This document shows, piece by piece, positions 12,835 through 22,850 of a stretch of DNA of 64,000 bases. A program made the position numbers and the translations under genes. The stretch's first letter is position 1. Each line of letters starts with the position of its first letter. Source of the DNA: Eumeta japonica (taxonomy: Eukaryota > Arthropoda > Insecta > Lepidoptera > Psychidae); NCBI GenBank assembly GCA_005406025.1, contig BGZK01001346.1, positions 1 through 64,000 on the forward strand, read 5' to 3'. The notes under the pieces are model-generated. The model had not been told where the DNA came from, ran no database searches, and was given only the letters and a program-made list of their open reading frames with translations.

Positions 12835-13026
12835 GATTCCCAAATTCCAGAACAGGATGGAAGTTGAAACCAAGAGAGAATCGAGATCGAAGTCGAAAGT
12901 GGGACTCACTTAAAATTGAAGACGAAACAGGAGTTAGAACAGAAATTGGAACCAAATCAAGAGATCGCTTACTTTTAAACGATGGAGAAATTCATATACT
13001 ATGTCCACGCCAGTGAAACAAGAGAG
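12835..13026 (+). mobile_element. hexamer-tract, Helitron-ended short element (copy D)
   Basis: A tract of degenerate 6-bp units (for example 'gaagttgaaaccaagaga', 'gaatcgagatcgaagtcg', 'gttagaacagaaattgg') covers about 12850-12965. About 35 bp later comes 'ctatgtccacgccagtgaaa' at 12999-13018. The 11-mer ctatgtccacg is shared exactly, in reverse complement, with elements at 37972 and 53386, where it adjoins 'ccgcgggc'-type ends. The arrangement (tract, spacer, 'ctatgtccacg', then a diverged GC-rich end) supports one non-autonomous family. No coding capacity is present. Confidence 0.55.
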
Positions 13027-13707
13027 GAAGAAACATGAGGATTGTACTGAGTGGAAATATGATCTATGTCTAATTTTCAAAAACATAAGTCTGAGTTTCA
13101 AATTAAATAAATAAGTTAATTTTCATCAAGCCTTTGCCATTCGTAGTACCGCTTCCAATCTGGATTCATGGCCTTAGAGCCTAGTACCTCGCTCTAGAGA
13201 ACCGTATATCTATCGAACCATCTTTCTTGCACAGATGTAATGAATGATTTTTACTTTTTCAATGCTGACGCCGGGACTCCATACATTCGTAAAATGTCTT
13301 CCTTAGAACACACGTGTATGCGCGATGTGGTCGGGCGCGTCGTCGTATAATAATATATTCATATTATTACTATTGACAACTGAAAGACACATTGTTTACA
13401 TTTACCTTTAATCTATTGTAAACAATTCGGGAAATTTCAGAGTTAGACCTGTACAGTTTTCATATCAGTCAACAAACAAAATAGAAGTCCTTTTCTCGGA
13501 ACTAAAGTTATATAGAAAAATGTACAATTCATGGCAGTAAATTGAATAAGAAAATCAAATAAATTTATATTTCTGTACGAAACAAATTGACTTAAATACT
13601 GTATAAAATATATTTGTAAGTACTCTCGAAAATATATGTTCAATAAATACATTTCTTAAGACGCTTTAATAAAATAAGTATGAACACTAAGTCTTTTAAA
13701 CTAATTG
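13027..13707. other. AT-rich DNA, no gene seen
   Basis: Contains a short CpG-rich patch ('gatgtggtcgggcgcgtcgt' near 13325) but no gene or repeat signature that I can place. Confidence 0.45.
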
Positions 13708-13708
13708 T

Positions 13709-14597
13709 TAGGTGGAGAAAAAGTTCCAATTTTATAACTAAAAAATTGTAGTAAAATCTTTTTAGTTGTACTTTTTGTATCTGGCTAGTCTTAATACCAT
13801 TAAATAGACAACATTTTAAAAAAGAAAATTACATTTAAAAACAATGCTACACCATTTTTCTATTGTTTTATTGTTTACCAAAATGAGAATTTACGTAGAA
13901 ATTTGATACATTTTGAAGTTTTATACAAAAGACGCAAAAATGCGACACAAACTGCCAAAAAAAAATGTGATGTTTATAGACCTAATGCAGTATCGGTAAG
14001 AGTAGCACTAAACTAGTTAAAGCGTTTTGAGTCCGATTATTTTGATGTCAAAGACGAACCTCGCTCTGGTCGACAGGTTACGGATAAAGTGAAAGCCATT
14101 TTGGAAAAATTAGAGAAAAATTTGCATATTGATTCTTGCGACATAGTTGAAGAGTTGGAGATTGACCACTAAGCAGTTTTTAACCAATTGGAAAAAGGTG
14201 AATATACATAAAAGCTCGATATTCGAGTTCCACACCAGCTCACTGATAGAAATCTAATGAATCGTGTACTCATTTGCGATTCTAAATCATTCAGCAAATA
14301 TTGAAAGTGTTTGATTGATTTGATGTTAATACATCCACCATATGACCCTGAACTCGCACCCTCAGATTTTTTCCTATTTCGGTCTCTTCAGAATTTTTTA
14401 AGACAGGACTGTTTTGATCAGAAGTCCGAATATTTCTATAAAAATGGGAAACTCACGTCATTATGCCACTACTTACAAAGTGGCAACAAACTTTTGAACA
14501 AAATGGCATATATATATAATTAAACGCAAACAAAATATGATGAAAAAATATATTATATTTGCATATAAAATACGAAAAAACTTTTTCTCCGACCTAT
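13709..14597 (+). mobile_element. mariner transposon copy 2, internally deleted
   Basis: The left end 'taggtggagaaaaagttcca' (from 13709) pairs with the right end 'gaaaaaactttttctccgac' plus 'cta' (to about 14596). TA-rich flanks fit mariner insertion. The element is about 890 bp rather than about 1.3 kb because the middle of the transposase is missing. The inverted repeats and remaining protein resemble copy 1 (1064-2323), so both belong to one subfamily. Confidence 0.92.
13900..14523 (+). pseudogene. mariner transposase remnant lacking the catalytic centre
   Basis: The N-terminal part matches copy 1 (KKKCDVYRPNAVSV, then LKRFESDYFDVKDEPRSGRQ) and runs through DNA-binding sequence to VPHQLTDRNLMNRVLICDS at about 14285. 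It then jumps directly to the C-terminal block LMLIHPPYDPELAPSDFFLF (about 14322-14380) and ends LNKMAYIYN at 14523. The section with the first two catalytic acidic residues (TGDE and HHD in copy 1) is absent and only the third Asp (APSD) remains. Stops interrupt the N-terminal half. This is a typical internally deleted, non-autonomous derivative. If its ends were still recognised it could only move with a transposase supplied in trans. Confidence 0.9.
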
Positions 14598-14786
14598 ATA
14601 TATGTTGGTTTTAATAGTTGGGAATTTTTCATATTCCGTTACACTAATTTCAGTTCATTTGGTCTATTTAATTTCGATATGTTACAGCTATTGTCATGGA
14701 TGAAAAGGAAGGATTGTATAATGCGAATGAATTCGCTAGATGCCAACAACGAAAATAGAAAACAACATTTTTAAACTTTATGTTAA

Positions 14787-15060
14787 AAGTAGCTTTCCGC
14801 CCGCGGTTTCTCCCGCCTGGCTATAGAATGTCTCCCTCGTCTTTTATATTGATCGACCTTGTTGTTAATCTCACTGTCGTTCCGCTTGTAGTTACGGTCA
14901 CGGTACCGTTACTGATTCCGATTCCAATCAAGCTCTTGATTCTAAACCCGATGTCATACTCGTTTCGTTTCCGGTACCGGCATTCGATTGTGGTCCCTGT
15001 TTCGCTTTCAATTTCGATACCACTACAATTCACAGTTACAATTTATATTAAACCATGGCA
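14787..15060 (-). mobile_element. hexamer-tract, Helitron-ended short element (copy A)
   Basis: Begins with 'agctttccgcccgcggtttc' and 'tcccgcctgg' (14790-14820), the reverse complement of a Helitron-like 3' end (GC-rich short hairpin, then 'aaagctact'). It continues into a degenerate hexamer tract at about 14880-15025 ('gattccgattccaatcaa', 'tttcgtttccggtaccgg', 'tttcaatttcgatacc'). Overlapping open frames on both strands (99 and 70 codons) are by-products of the repeating 6-bp unit and are not genes. It is oriented opposite to copy D. Confidence 0.55.
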
Positions 15061-15299
15061 AATCTTAGCATCAAAGTGAAATATATATGTGTAGCTTTTT
15101 CAAATTTCTGTAATAGTTCAATTCAATACCTAGCATAAATAGGCAAAGGAAGTCAGAGATAAATGATAGTTTCTAGATGTTAAAAACACGTGCGTATTCT
15201 AATGCAACATTGTGTCGTCAAAACTTAAAGTCATTCTAAAGACCATTTTTCGTATTTTGCGGTGACAAATATAGGAAAGTTAATTTTTTGTATATTTTT

Positions 15300-15455
15300 T
15301 GTTTTTAACTAAATAAAAATAGTGACATAAATAGCTACGGCGATTGCGATTTTCCATAAAACATTTCATTTTTATTTGATAAACGAACTGTTTCATCTTT
15401 CGAATATAAAGTGTAATGAGTCCATAGAGCTACTTTTCCAAAAACGACCCATGTC
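15300..15455. repeat. dispersed repeat fragment, left part
   Basis: 'atagctacggcgattgcgat' at about 15332 is a diverged version of 'atagctccagcggtttcgat' at about 15569. The two partial copies flank the 34-bp tandem array. They probably belong to the same interspersed repeat as 15554-15775. Confidence 0.4.
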
Positions 15456-15553
15456 AATTTTTATTTTATAATAAGTACCTAATACATTATAATTTTATTT
15501 TATAATAAGTACCTAATACACTATAATTTTATTTTATAATAAGTACCTAATAC
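15456..15553. repeat. 34-bp tandem repeat, about 2.9 copies
   Basis: The unit contains 'ataataagtacctaatac'. Copies end at 15485, 15519 and 15553, giving an exact 34-bp period with almost no divergence between units, hence a recent expansion inside an older interspersed repeat. Confidence 0.92.
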
Positions 15554-15775
15554 AAATTTTGGTGTCAATAGCTCCAGCGGTTTCGATTTTCCTCGCGTAC
15601 ATATTTTACCCTTTTCTTCCTATCAGGGGGGTTGGATTTCCAAAACTCCTTTCTCAGTGCTTGATTTCATTATGACAGCAACCTCTGTACAAAATTTCAA
15701 GTCTCTAGATCCAATAATGAGGGATGTGCGTTGATGTATCAGTCAGTAAGTTTATTCTTTTATATTTATAGATAG
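15554..15775 (+). repeat. lepidopteran-type dispersed repeat ('gtatcagtcagtaagt' tail)
   Basis: The order 'atagctccagcggtttcgat', 'ggggggttggatttccaaaa', 'caaaatttcaagtctctaga', 'gatgtatcagtcagtaagtt' and 'tatatttatagata' matches a repeat family I recognise as frequent in moth and other insect genomes, whose consensus ends in serial 'cagtcag' units. It is probably a non-autonomous element end. Class is not resolved here. Confidence 0.6.
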
Positions 15776-15916
15776 ATAGGTGTTTCATTTTATCTATATT
15801 AGGATTTCCTAAGCGTAGGAAATAAATTATAGTATCTATTTGTACAAACGTAACCTTTATACTTTGACTTATTATGGGCTACGACTAAATACAGTCTTCT
15901 TCAGAAGTTGACAAGT

Positions 15917-15958
15917 CAAATGACAATTAATTTTTCTAGAAAAATTAATTGTCATTTG
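15917..15958. repeat. perfect 42-bp palindrome with no spacer
   Basis: The sequence from caaatgacaattaattttt through the central ctag to its exact reverse complement is fully self-complementary over 42 bp. Spacer-less palindromes of this length are unstable in replication, so it is probably young. The duplex could extrude as a cruciform. Confidence 0.95.
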
Positions 15959-16534
15959 TCACGCGTAAGTGGATAATTCTTTTAACTTTCGGCATACTCA
16001 CATATTTTATTATTATTATATAGGTCAACTAACGTATCTTTGAATTTTAAACAACTCATAGTTTTCCATGTACTTAAAATATAAAAAAAACATAAAAGCT
16101 TTAACATAATCATATATTTTGTTGTTGTATCTTGTATTATTTTGTATAAAATAAAGACGGATATGTATATGTAAAAGTTTTGATTGTTATGGTTACAAAA
16201 TATGATTGTAGATAAAAGAAGTTTGCAGAGTATTTTATAGGCAATGAGAGGGAATCTTGAGTAGTAATTTAATTGAATGTAAAATGTTTCTATACTATAC
16301 CTTAAAAGCCTTAATGGAAAGATAAAAATACATTAAAAATAGATAATTTATTTATTGCATTTTGTCCTTATTGATTTTTCTCGGAAACCATGAAAATTTT
16401 CTTCGCTAAATGTTGTCCAAGTTTGACTTTTTTCATTTTGTTTTTGTAGCCTTTTAATTTACAATTCCAAGCGCATTCATAAAAGCAAAACTAAAATTAG
16501 TAGGTACCCATTAAAATCTCTTTCAATCTTATGG
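15959..16534. other. AT-rich DNA, no gene seen
   Basis: No feature recognised. Confidence 0.45.
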
Positions 16535-16720
16535 GTGAAGGGATTACGACGTGAAGGGATTATTCCCTTTACGTTGCGAAAATGCAAAAACGACGTCCTT
16601 CTGTACACGGTCTGATATTATAACGGCTAATTTGCTCCTTACCGAGGTTAGGCGTATCATATTATTAGCAATCACCGATAACTCTGTACCTAATTACGAT
16701 ACGAACGCAGTATACACGAA
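16535..16720. promoter_or_regulatory. unique-sequence island, candidate conserved non-coding element
   Basis: A block of mixed composition ('cttaccgaggttaggcgtat', 'caccgataactctgtaccta') without repeat signatures or coding frame, directly before a hexamer-tract element. A local duplication of 'gtgaagggatta' lies at about 16537-16562. Regulatory role is inference. Confidence 0.18.
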
Positions 16721-16721
16721 T

Positions 16722-16850
16722 TAGACTGGGATTAAAGTCCGACCTCGGACTTAACGATCGAGACCGGAATTCGCACCGGAATCGGAAGTAGGATCGGGGG
16801 CGAAAATAAGAAAGAAAATTGAACGCGGGCGCAGCCGAGGATCCCTAATT
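16722..16850 (+). mobile_element. hexamer-tract, Helitron-ended short element (copy G)
   Basis: Degenerate hexamer units ('gagaccggaattcgcacc', 'ggaatcggaagtaggatc') run from about 16755 to 16805 and are followed by 'gaacgcgggcgcagccgagg' and 'atccctaat' (16822-16850). This is the layout of a Helitron-like 3' edge (GC-rich hairpin remnant then CTAA-T). It has the same orientation as copy D. Confidence 0.5.
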
Positions 16851-17010
16851 TATTTCGACGGTGCGTTCTCCTTGAACGTTTTTCAAACCAAAAATGGATT
16901 ATGTCCTTATCGACTCCTTAAAATACAGTTATCCAAACGATTTCGGTGAAGTACGTGACGTTCTCGCCGTCGCGCCGAACGGACCGCGACCGCGACTACG
17001 GACGCGAATG
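16851..17010. promoter_or_regulatory. CpG-richer island
   Basis: Ends in a dense CpG patch, 'ctcgccgtcgcgccgaac' and 'ggaccgcgaccgcgactacg' (16961-17000), contrasting with AT-rich DNA to the right. No frame of useful length spans it. Candidate regulatory DNA only. Confidence 0.2.
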
Positions 17011-17730
17011 AAATTTTCACTTTTTCATGTAATGTAATTGTTATTTAGAAAAAAACGAACAATGACTTTGAATGCTTTAACAAAAAAAAAGTAATATGCA
17101 CTAAAAAGTAAAAAAATAATTGCGTAATCTTCCACAATTTAATAAACAACTTACTTTTTCTACTCATCAATATGTAGGTACGATCTATGTGTTTACCGCG
17201 CAAGAAGGTAGGCAAGTGCCTATCCACTTCAAATTTAACTTACAATTATAGTTATTTTCGAAGTCGGTGTTTATTTATAGGTACATTGTAGTGTTTTCTT
17301 GGCTGACATCGACTCCACTATACTGTACTATACTAGGTTAATATAACCATTGAGAATTATTTCATAAATCACTCGCTACAATAATTATTTCTTAAGCGTT
17401 TAGGTACAAAGTTATGGTCAGAACATATGATATTTTTATATGAAATTTCAGTAAAAGGCAATGATCGGCTCCAGAGATTTTTATTATATATTTTTTTATT
17501 GCATATGCAGAAGCTTTTAGTGCTCTCGATCCAACTACGGTAAACCTCCTGTTTTAGGGAGGTCGTACAAACATATATTCCTCTTGTAATGTTAATAATC
17601 TAAGGTGCGCGTAGGCAACCTGAAGCAATTTTTATTTTTCTTATAAAGATTTCAATGGCACGGGATTCGGTAGTAGGAAACTAATATCATTAGAACTCTC
17701 ACTCTCTCGCTCGCTGTATTGAAATGATTT

Positions 17731-18035
17731 GTACGGCCGAGTGGTCGAAAGCACTGACTAAAACCAGAAAGTGCGGGTTCGAATTGTGACTACGAATAAA
17801 TCGGCCGACTATTTCTCACATTTTCGACCTCATGTCAAATTAAATCACTCGCTCCTTGCGAATGCGTTCAGTACGTCGATCCGACACGTTGTCGCCGCAT
17901 CAGTGACAAGGGTCATTAACAGTTTCCGACCCTCACCGAGGGAGTGGGAAGGGCTTGGAGTTCGCACCTCGCTCCATCTGAAATAAAAGTATTTTGGGAG
18001 GGTGTGCCTCAGCAGCGGGATGACAACCTAGCACA
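17731..18035 (+). repeat. tRNA-derived SINE-like repeat
   Basis: The head carries a box A-like 'ggccgagtggtcgaaagc' (17735-17752) and a box B-like 'gggttcgaattgt' (17775-17787) spaced as in a tRNA gene, so it could recruit RNA polymerase III. The cloverleaf is not intact: the segment between the boxes is short and the acceptor stem does not pair, so it is a SINE head or tRNA pseudogene. The tail 'gggagggtgtgcctcagcag' and 'cgggatgac' (17997-18025) resembles the 'cagcagtgggac' motif at the 3' end of lepidopteran RTE LINEs, which often lend their tail to SINEs. Open frames inside (71 and 72 codons) are incidental. Confidence 0.6.
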
Positions 18036-18503
18036 AGTCAAGGTTCGTCCAATGATCAAATTAAATATAGAAATCGGTGGCTCTTATTTTCTATTCGTTA
18101 CAGATACAATGGCATACACTAGCGAGTTCCTCATTGTAATATTGGATTCGCTTATGTTTTAATAGGTTGGTATTAGATGCATGGTTTTGGCTCTCTCCGT
18201 GTTTTTATCAATATGGCACATCATTAAAAGCAGTATCTCAATTAAAATGTTTAACCGATTCTAATTCCACCTTCTAGACATTCGAATTAATCATTAGTTT
18301 AAACACTATATATACAGAAATATGTAGTTAAAATGAAAATATCACGTTCATTCTTAGGAAAAAAAGTGTAAAAATCCTCTATGTTATTTATATCACTGTA
18401 TAAATCTACCGGTTCTGTCTGTACATTTATTTTTTTCACCTAATTTTGTAATAACTAATCGTTTTATGATGCAACGATTCACGTTATACTATTTTTTTTA
18501 TTT
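18036..18503. other. AT-rich DNA, no gene seen
   Basis: No feature recognised. Confidence 0.45.
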
Positions 18504-18645
18504 TTGTCTGTCTGTCGGACTGTCTGGCTGCCTATATATCTTTTTATAACTCAAGAACGGATTGACCAATCTTGACAAAAATTGGTGCACATGCAGAACA
18601 TGTAATGGTGCAAATGGTAGACTATATATAAGATCGGTTAACCCA
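18504..18645 (+). repeat. dispersed insect repeat ('gtctgtctgtcgg' type)
   Basis: 'gtctgtctgtcggactgtct' followed by 'aactcaagaacggattgacc' and 'aatcttgacaaaaattggtg' matches the recurrent insect pattern (gtctgt)n, 'taactc..gaacggattgacc', 'gatgaaattggt', found inside Helitron-like and other non-autonomous elements. Confidence 0.55.
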
Positions 18646-18712
18646 ATGATATCTTATTAAAATGAACTTCAAATCGTTAATTATGTATTTCTTCACCAGA
18701 AGCCATATTCAT

Positions 18713-18752
18713 TTGTGTGTGTGCGTGTGTGCGTATGCGTGCGTGTGTGTGC
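18713..18752. repeat. (GT)n microsatellite, interrupted
   Basis: Alternating GT with GC interruptions, 'gtgtgtgtgcgtgtgtgcgt' and onwards to about 18752. Confidence 0.9.
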
Positions 18753-19954
18753 TACAGTAATAAAATAATTGCTGATATTAATACAAGTTATTATTTCTTA
18801 TTAATTGTAAATTGAGGAGCTGAGTTTTAAAAGAGTATCTTCTTTTATAAAACGAAAGGGTACTTTTTTAAATTTCAAATATTGATTACTTAATGATTGT
18901 GAAAGTTTCTCAAATGAAAATTAAATTACGGTTTTATGCAGGAAAGCATTTAAAAAAAAATATGAAAATAAAAAGTATTTTATCTCTCTAAAAAAATACC
19001 CTTTTGAAACTCAGCTTCTCAATTATTGATGGTTAATTATAATTTTTAATTACTAATTAAGTATTTACTATGATAATAATGATAATAATATCAATTAGGT
19101 TAATTAATCAAAATTAAAAATATTTAATCTGTAGCTCCTGCAGGTTTAATACTTGACAAACGGGTATTTTTTGGCATGTCGGAATTTATTACCACAAAGG
19201 GGATTGCTGGGTTGGTATAATAATTTTATAGCTCAGGCTTTAATTTCTTGCGAAATTTCAAACCTGCAGAAATCGTCTTTCATAATAAAAAAATAAAGCG
19301 TCGTTCATAATAAAAATAAAAGCTAAATAACAAAATTTTATATTCGTCTTACGCGTGTATTTTACGCCACGCGAAACGGGCGGAGAACAGTTATCTATAA
19401 TAAAATCATAAGCATTCTTTATCTGCATATTAAAACTCTATCTAAAAATATATTTACATGAAATAGAATTAATATGTAGAGCATTAAGTAAAATTTTTAT
19501 AAGGCGAGTTTTTTGTGAGGTGGTTGGTTGAAATGTTTATGCCCATCACGCAATAACTACTAACTGAATACAAAATTTAATTTCTAAAAGATGTTAAGCT
19601 TTACTTAGAGTAATAGTGTTCATTTCATTGACATCTACTAAATCTGTATATTGTAATCAATTAAAAGTATCAAGTATCAATTAATGATTTAAATGGGTAT
19701 TTAATTTTCAACTTTAATAATTAAACTAGAAAATTGAATACCTTTTAAAACATGACGTCATGCTCTTCCAGTAAAAGCGTGTGATGTAGAGATGCCTGTA
19801 CTGGGAAGAAAGTCGGTGACATATAGCGGTCAACCCAAACGCAGACGTCGTCACTGGTCATATCATATGAGCTCATTTTTCGTGTGATTTTTATCATCAC
19901 AATGAGTGATGTCCGATTTCAGGGTATCTTTTTGTAAGCACTTAAACACGATTG
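18753..19954. other. AT-rich DNA, no gene seen
   Basis: No gene or classified repeat recognised. Two blocks share 'aacctgcag' or 'cctgcaggttt' (19138-19150 and 19260-19270), possibly ends of a small unknown repeat. Confidence 0.4.
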
Positions 19955-19955
19955 G

Positions 19956-20007
<52 letters not shown>

Positions 20008-20035
20008 GCACACACGCACGCACGAACGCCCACAC
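19956..20035. repeat. (CA)n microsatellite
   Basis: A long CA run from about 19957 to 20005, decaying into 'cgcgcacacacgcacgcacg'. It is probably highly polymorphic. Confidence 0.97.
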
Positions 20036-20334
20036 AACCTAACAGGCATTTAGAACACCATATTTTGTTTTCTTTACGAGTATAATATATAAACCAGTAT
20101 GAATGAGCTTCTTCGCTTACAGGTTTTTTTACAAGGAATGCCCCAACGTTTGTGAAAATTGTACTTAAAGCGTGAGGATTTATTTTTTTGTCACTTGGTT
20201 ACAAGTTGTAATAGCTTCTGCCCGCGGCTAGAACGTATTCTTTACTTTTTTATACCGATTTGTTTATTATCCTTATATAATAAAACACACCGTCTCTTTT
20301 TCTGTTCGTTTATACGCTCATAAGATGAATTAGG

Positions 20335-20475
20335 TTTTCGTGATTTTTTTAAAGGGGAATTTTCGAGGGGCAAACGAACATACGAACCACCAGAGATTAG
20401 CTGGTCACCGCCGCCCATGAACACTGCAACCTCGGAGCAGTCCCAGTCCGTTGCCGGCTTCTTGGGTAGAAATGG
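20335..20475 (-). mobile_element. lepidopteran LINE 3' tail (truncated non-LTR retroelement)
   Basis: On the minus strand the order 'aagccggcaacggactggga', 'ctgctccgaggttgcagtgt', 'tcatgggcggcggtgacc', 'cgtatgttcgtttgcccc' and an A-rich end is the well-known 3' end of a lepidopteran LINE group (consensus-like 'ccggcaacgcact..catgggcggcggt..tcaggtgac..gctcgtttgc'). A second copy is at 52450-52600 on the plus strand. Only the tail remains, as expected from 5' truncation at insertion. A 60-codon minus frame (MFMGGGDQLISGG) is translation of the tail and not a gene. Confidence 0.8.
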
Positions 20476-20477
20476 GA

Positions 20478-20680
20478 TATATGGTGGGGGTAGAATGGGC
20501 TAATAGTGGCATGAACGCACTGTTGGAGGGGTGAGTGAGCCAATGGAACTCTCATTCACTAGACGGATCATTACGACGGAAGTCGTTACGTCACGTCCGT
20601 GTTCTGTGGGAGTGTGGTATTTTACCAATCGAGTCTGCCCATTATCGTGCTGCGGGCAAGTTGAACGTAGCATTGCCCTA
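20478..20680 (+). repeat. SINE-like dispersed repeat, related to 54715-54915
   Basis: Shares an ordered series of matches with 54715-54915: 'gtgagtgagccaatggaact' / 'gagagtgggccaccgagact', 'ctcattcactagacgg' / 'cttactcactcgacaa', 'gtcacgtccgtgttctgtgg' / 'cttcacgtctatattatgag', 'gtgtggtattttaccaatcg' / 'agtatggtatttcactattc'. The pattern 'ccgagactctcattcactcg..' is familiar as a lepidopteran repeat. It abuts the LINE tail at 20335-20475 in opposite orientation. Confidence 0.6.
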
Positions 20681-21180
20681 TCACGTAAATATAATCAATC
20701 ATAATTCTATTTATGTGATATGTAATACGACATGGTCGAATTAACGTCTTACAGGTCATTTACGGGTACATAAACAGCGGAATAACAAATCTCGAAACGA
20801 CATCGTTAAATAAAGGTATTCGAAAGTACCAACAAAAAATTGAAATAGTGGTTCTTGTAAAAATAACGAAAAGAAAAATCCGAACCTGAAAACTCACACC
20901 CATTTCAGTGTGAAACAAAAACACATTGCCACTGAAAGTTTGTTCGGCGGCGAACTTCGCATTTTCCTCTCGCGCCGGTAGAACTCCGAACACGGGTAAT
21001 TATAAGGAAAACTTCAGTCAGATGAATCACAGAGTGATATATATTCGACGTTTTCTTGGTAAAACTCGCATTTTTCAAAAGAGCTCATCCATTGTCGAAG
21101 CCGCTGGCTAACTGGGAGCCTTCGGGAATTGCTTTTGTGGATTCCGTTTCGGTTCGTTTCAATTCGAAACTTATTTCTGG
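20681..21180. promoter_or_regulatory. unique-sequence island, candidate conserved non-coding element
   Basis: A mixed-composition block with CpG-bearing segments ('gttcggcggcgaacttcgca', 'ctctcgcgccggtagaactc', 'cgaagccgctggctaact'). 'gttcggcggcgaac' at 20941-20954 is nearly palindromic. Frames of 61-77 codons on both strands overlap one another and show no domain. Function is inferred only from composition and lack of repeat identity. Confidence 0.2.
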
Positions 21181-21967
21181 AAGTCCTGAATAGAATCGCT
21201 ATTGATCTATATCAACGACACTATCAATAAACATAAAAAAATATGTTTCTTTAACTTGTATATCTATAGCAATAAACTACAGTAAAGTTCCAAAACGAAA
21301 ACTGGATGATTCTCTTTGATTCTTCAGTGCGAACAAAGCATACGTATTTCTTGTTTTATTCTTTTCATAATTTCGGTGTTCATACTCATTTCATGTCTCA
21401 ATTAAATGCCAGTCCATCAATTTTTGCTGCACAACAACAACGTCATGTTTTTTTTTTATTTTTGGTAGATATATTCTCTCTCATTACGGTTATTGAAATC
21501 CTTTTTGCTACATAGCTATACTTTTCCTAAGGACGAAGTTTTATAATAATCATATGTATATATGTATTGGTAATAAAGGGAATAATAATCACTTTGAGTA
21601 AATAATCAGAAATAAGTTTAATTGTACAGCGTGATTAATTAATAGATGTGTTATTCATACAAAGGAGCATTATATTTTGTAATAATGTTAATAAAGTTAT
21701 ATTACTGAATATCAGTATAAAGTTATATTACAATAATAATACTGAATATCAGAGTTATACCAAATACTAGGAGTTTTCTAATAGTAGATAAGTAACCAAG
21801 TGTTTTTTATAAAAAAAAAACCAATGAATGTGCCTGACATGCGTGATAAACAATATCAAGGTATGGATTCTAAGCCCGTGGACAAAGGATGATTAAGTAT
21901 TGTATATATTATTAAAATTATTAATCGTTTATACTTCTTTAATTTGTCTTTTGTTTTGTCCAGTATG
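21181..21967. other. AT-rich DNA with a small local duplication
   Basis: At 21688-21752 the segment 'aagttatatta..ctgaatatcag' occurs twice with an insertion in the second copy. No gene seen. Confidence 0.45.
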
Positions 21968-22016
21968 TTTAATAAAATTAACATAAAATGTTTGATTTTA
22001 TGTTAATTTTATTAAA
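21968..22016. repeat. 22-bp perfect inverted repeat, 5-nt loop
   Basis: Arm 21968-21989 (tttaataaaattaac and onwards) is the exact reverse complement of 21995-22016, separated by gtttg. It can form a strong hairpin or cruciform. Origin by local template switching is likely. Confidence 0.93.
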
Positions 22017-22442
22017 GATTATTATTGATGTAAATAAATAAAAAATGGTAACTGCTGTTTTAATTTAATTACTACTGAATATTGAAATTGAAAAATATGT
22101 GACGTGAAACCAGGGGGAAAGAACTTTCACAAGTGTGACCATTTATAACAAGAATGGAAGAATGTTTGATTTCTGACTAATGTTAATATTTAAATTTCAT
22201 AATATTAATATTAAGAAATATCTCAGCAATCATTTTACATTTCAAACAATTTTCTGACTTGATAAGAGTCTATTTATTTAATTAGTGCAATACAATAGCT
22301 TACAAACACATCGCGTACAGAAACCTATATGTTTAGTTTAGATGTAAATTGTGACGCTTTGGACATATACGCCTGATTGGAACCACGTGGGAAATATCCG
22401 ATTTCATTTACCCTTACATTATTATTTCAAAATATTTTTACG

Positions 22443-22484
22443 AATTTTGACAGTGAGGTTCTAATAAACGTCACTGTCAAAATT
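22443..22484. repeat. 14-bp perfect inverted repeat, 14-nt loop
   Basis: Arms aattttgacagtga (22443-22456) and tcactgtcaaaatt (22471-22484) are exact reverse complements. It may be the core of a small TIR element, as 'tgacagt'-type ends are common in MITEs, but no larger boundaries or target duplication could be seen. Confidence 0.85.
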
Positions 22485-22599
22485 GCGATTGATGCAAACT
22501 TAAATAAATTGTCACAGCACAAAATTCGAGAGACAAAAAAGCAAAAAACTCGACAATAATATTATTTATAGTTTTTGTAAGTTCACGTCTATTTCTTGG

Positions 22600-22850
22600 G
22601 TAGGTAAGCAAAGACTACAGACCATCACATGGCATGAACACCATAAACCTCTCTTGCTACTGCTCTTGCTTCACTGTCGTCTATCAATCGTTTCACGCAA
22701 GCTCGTCAATTTTGCATCTTTAAAATTTGGGCCTTATCTAATACGTCAGCAATACAATCTTCTATGACGTCCGTTCCCGACATTTGCAGCGTACAAATTC
22801 GCTTTATAGACTTTTCCGCTAATTTGCTTCTGTTTGTAGCTGCATCAAGT
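22600..22850. repeat. dispersed repeat, related to 7450-7775
   Basis: See the matches listed for 7450-7775. This copy continues with 'ctatgacgtccgttcccgac' and 'gcagcgtacaaattcgc', which parallels 'ccatcgcacacattcgc' of the other copy. No coding frame is preserved in either. Family not identified. Confidence 0.5.

Noticed and set aside
14780..15079. 99-codon plus and 70-codon minus frames over the same 300 bp
   Set aside because: Both arise from the degenerate hexamer tract, which keeps several frames open and gives repetitive hydrophobic or Glu/Arg/Ser-rich translations.
17731..17795. Functional tRNA gene
   Set aside because: Box A and box B-like motifs exist, but the acceptor stem does not pair and the anticodon region is irregular. 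It fits a tRNA-derived SINE head.
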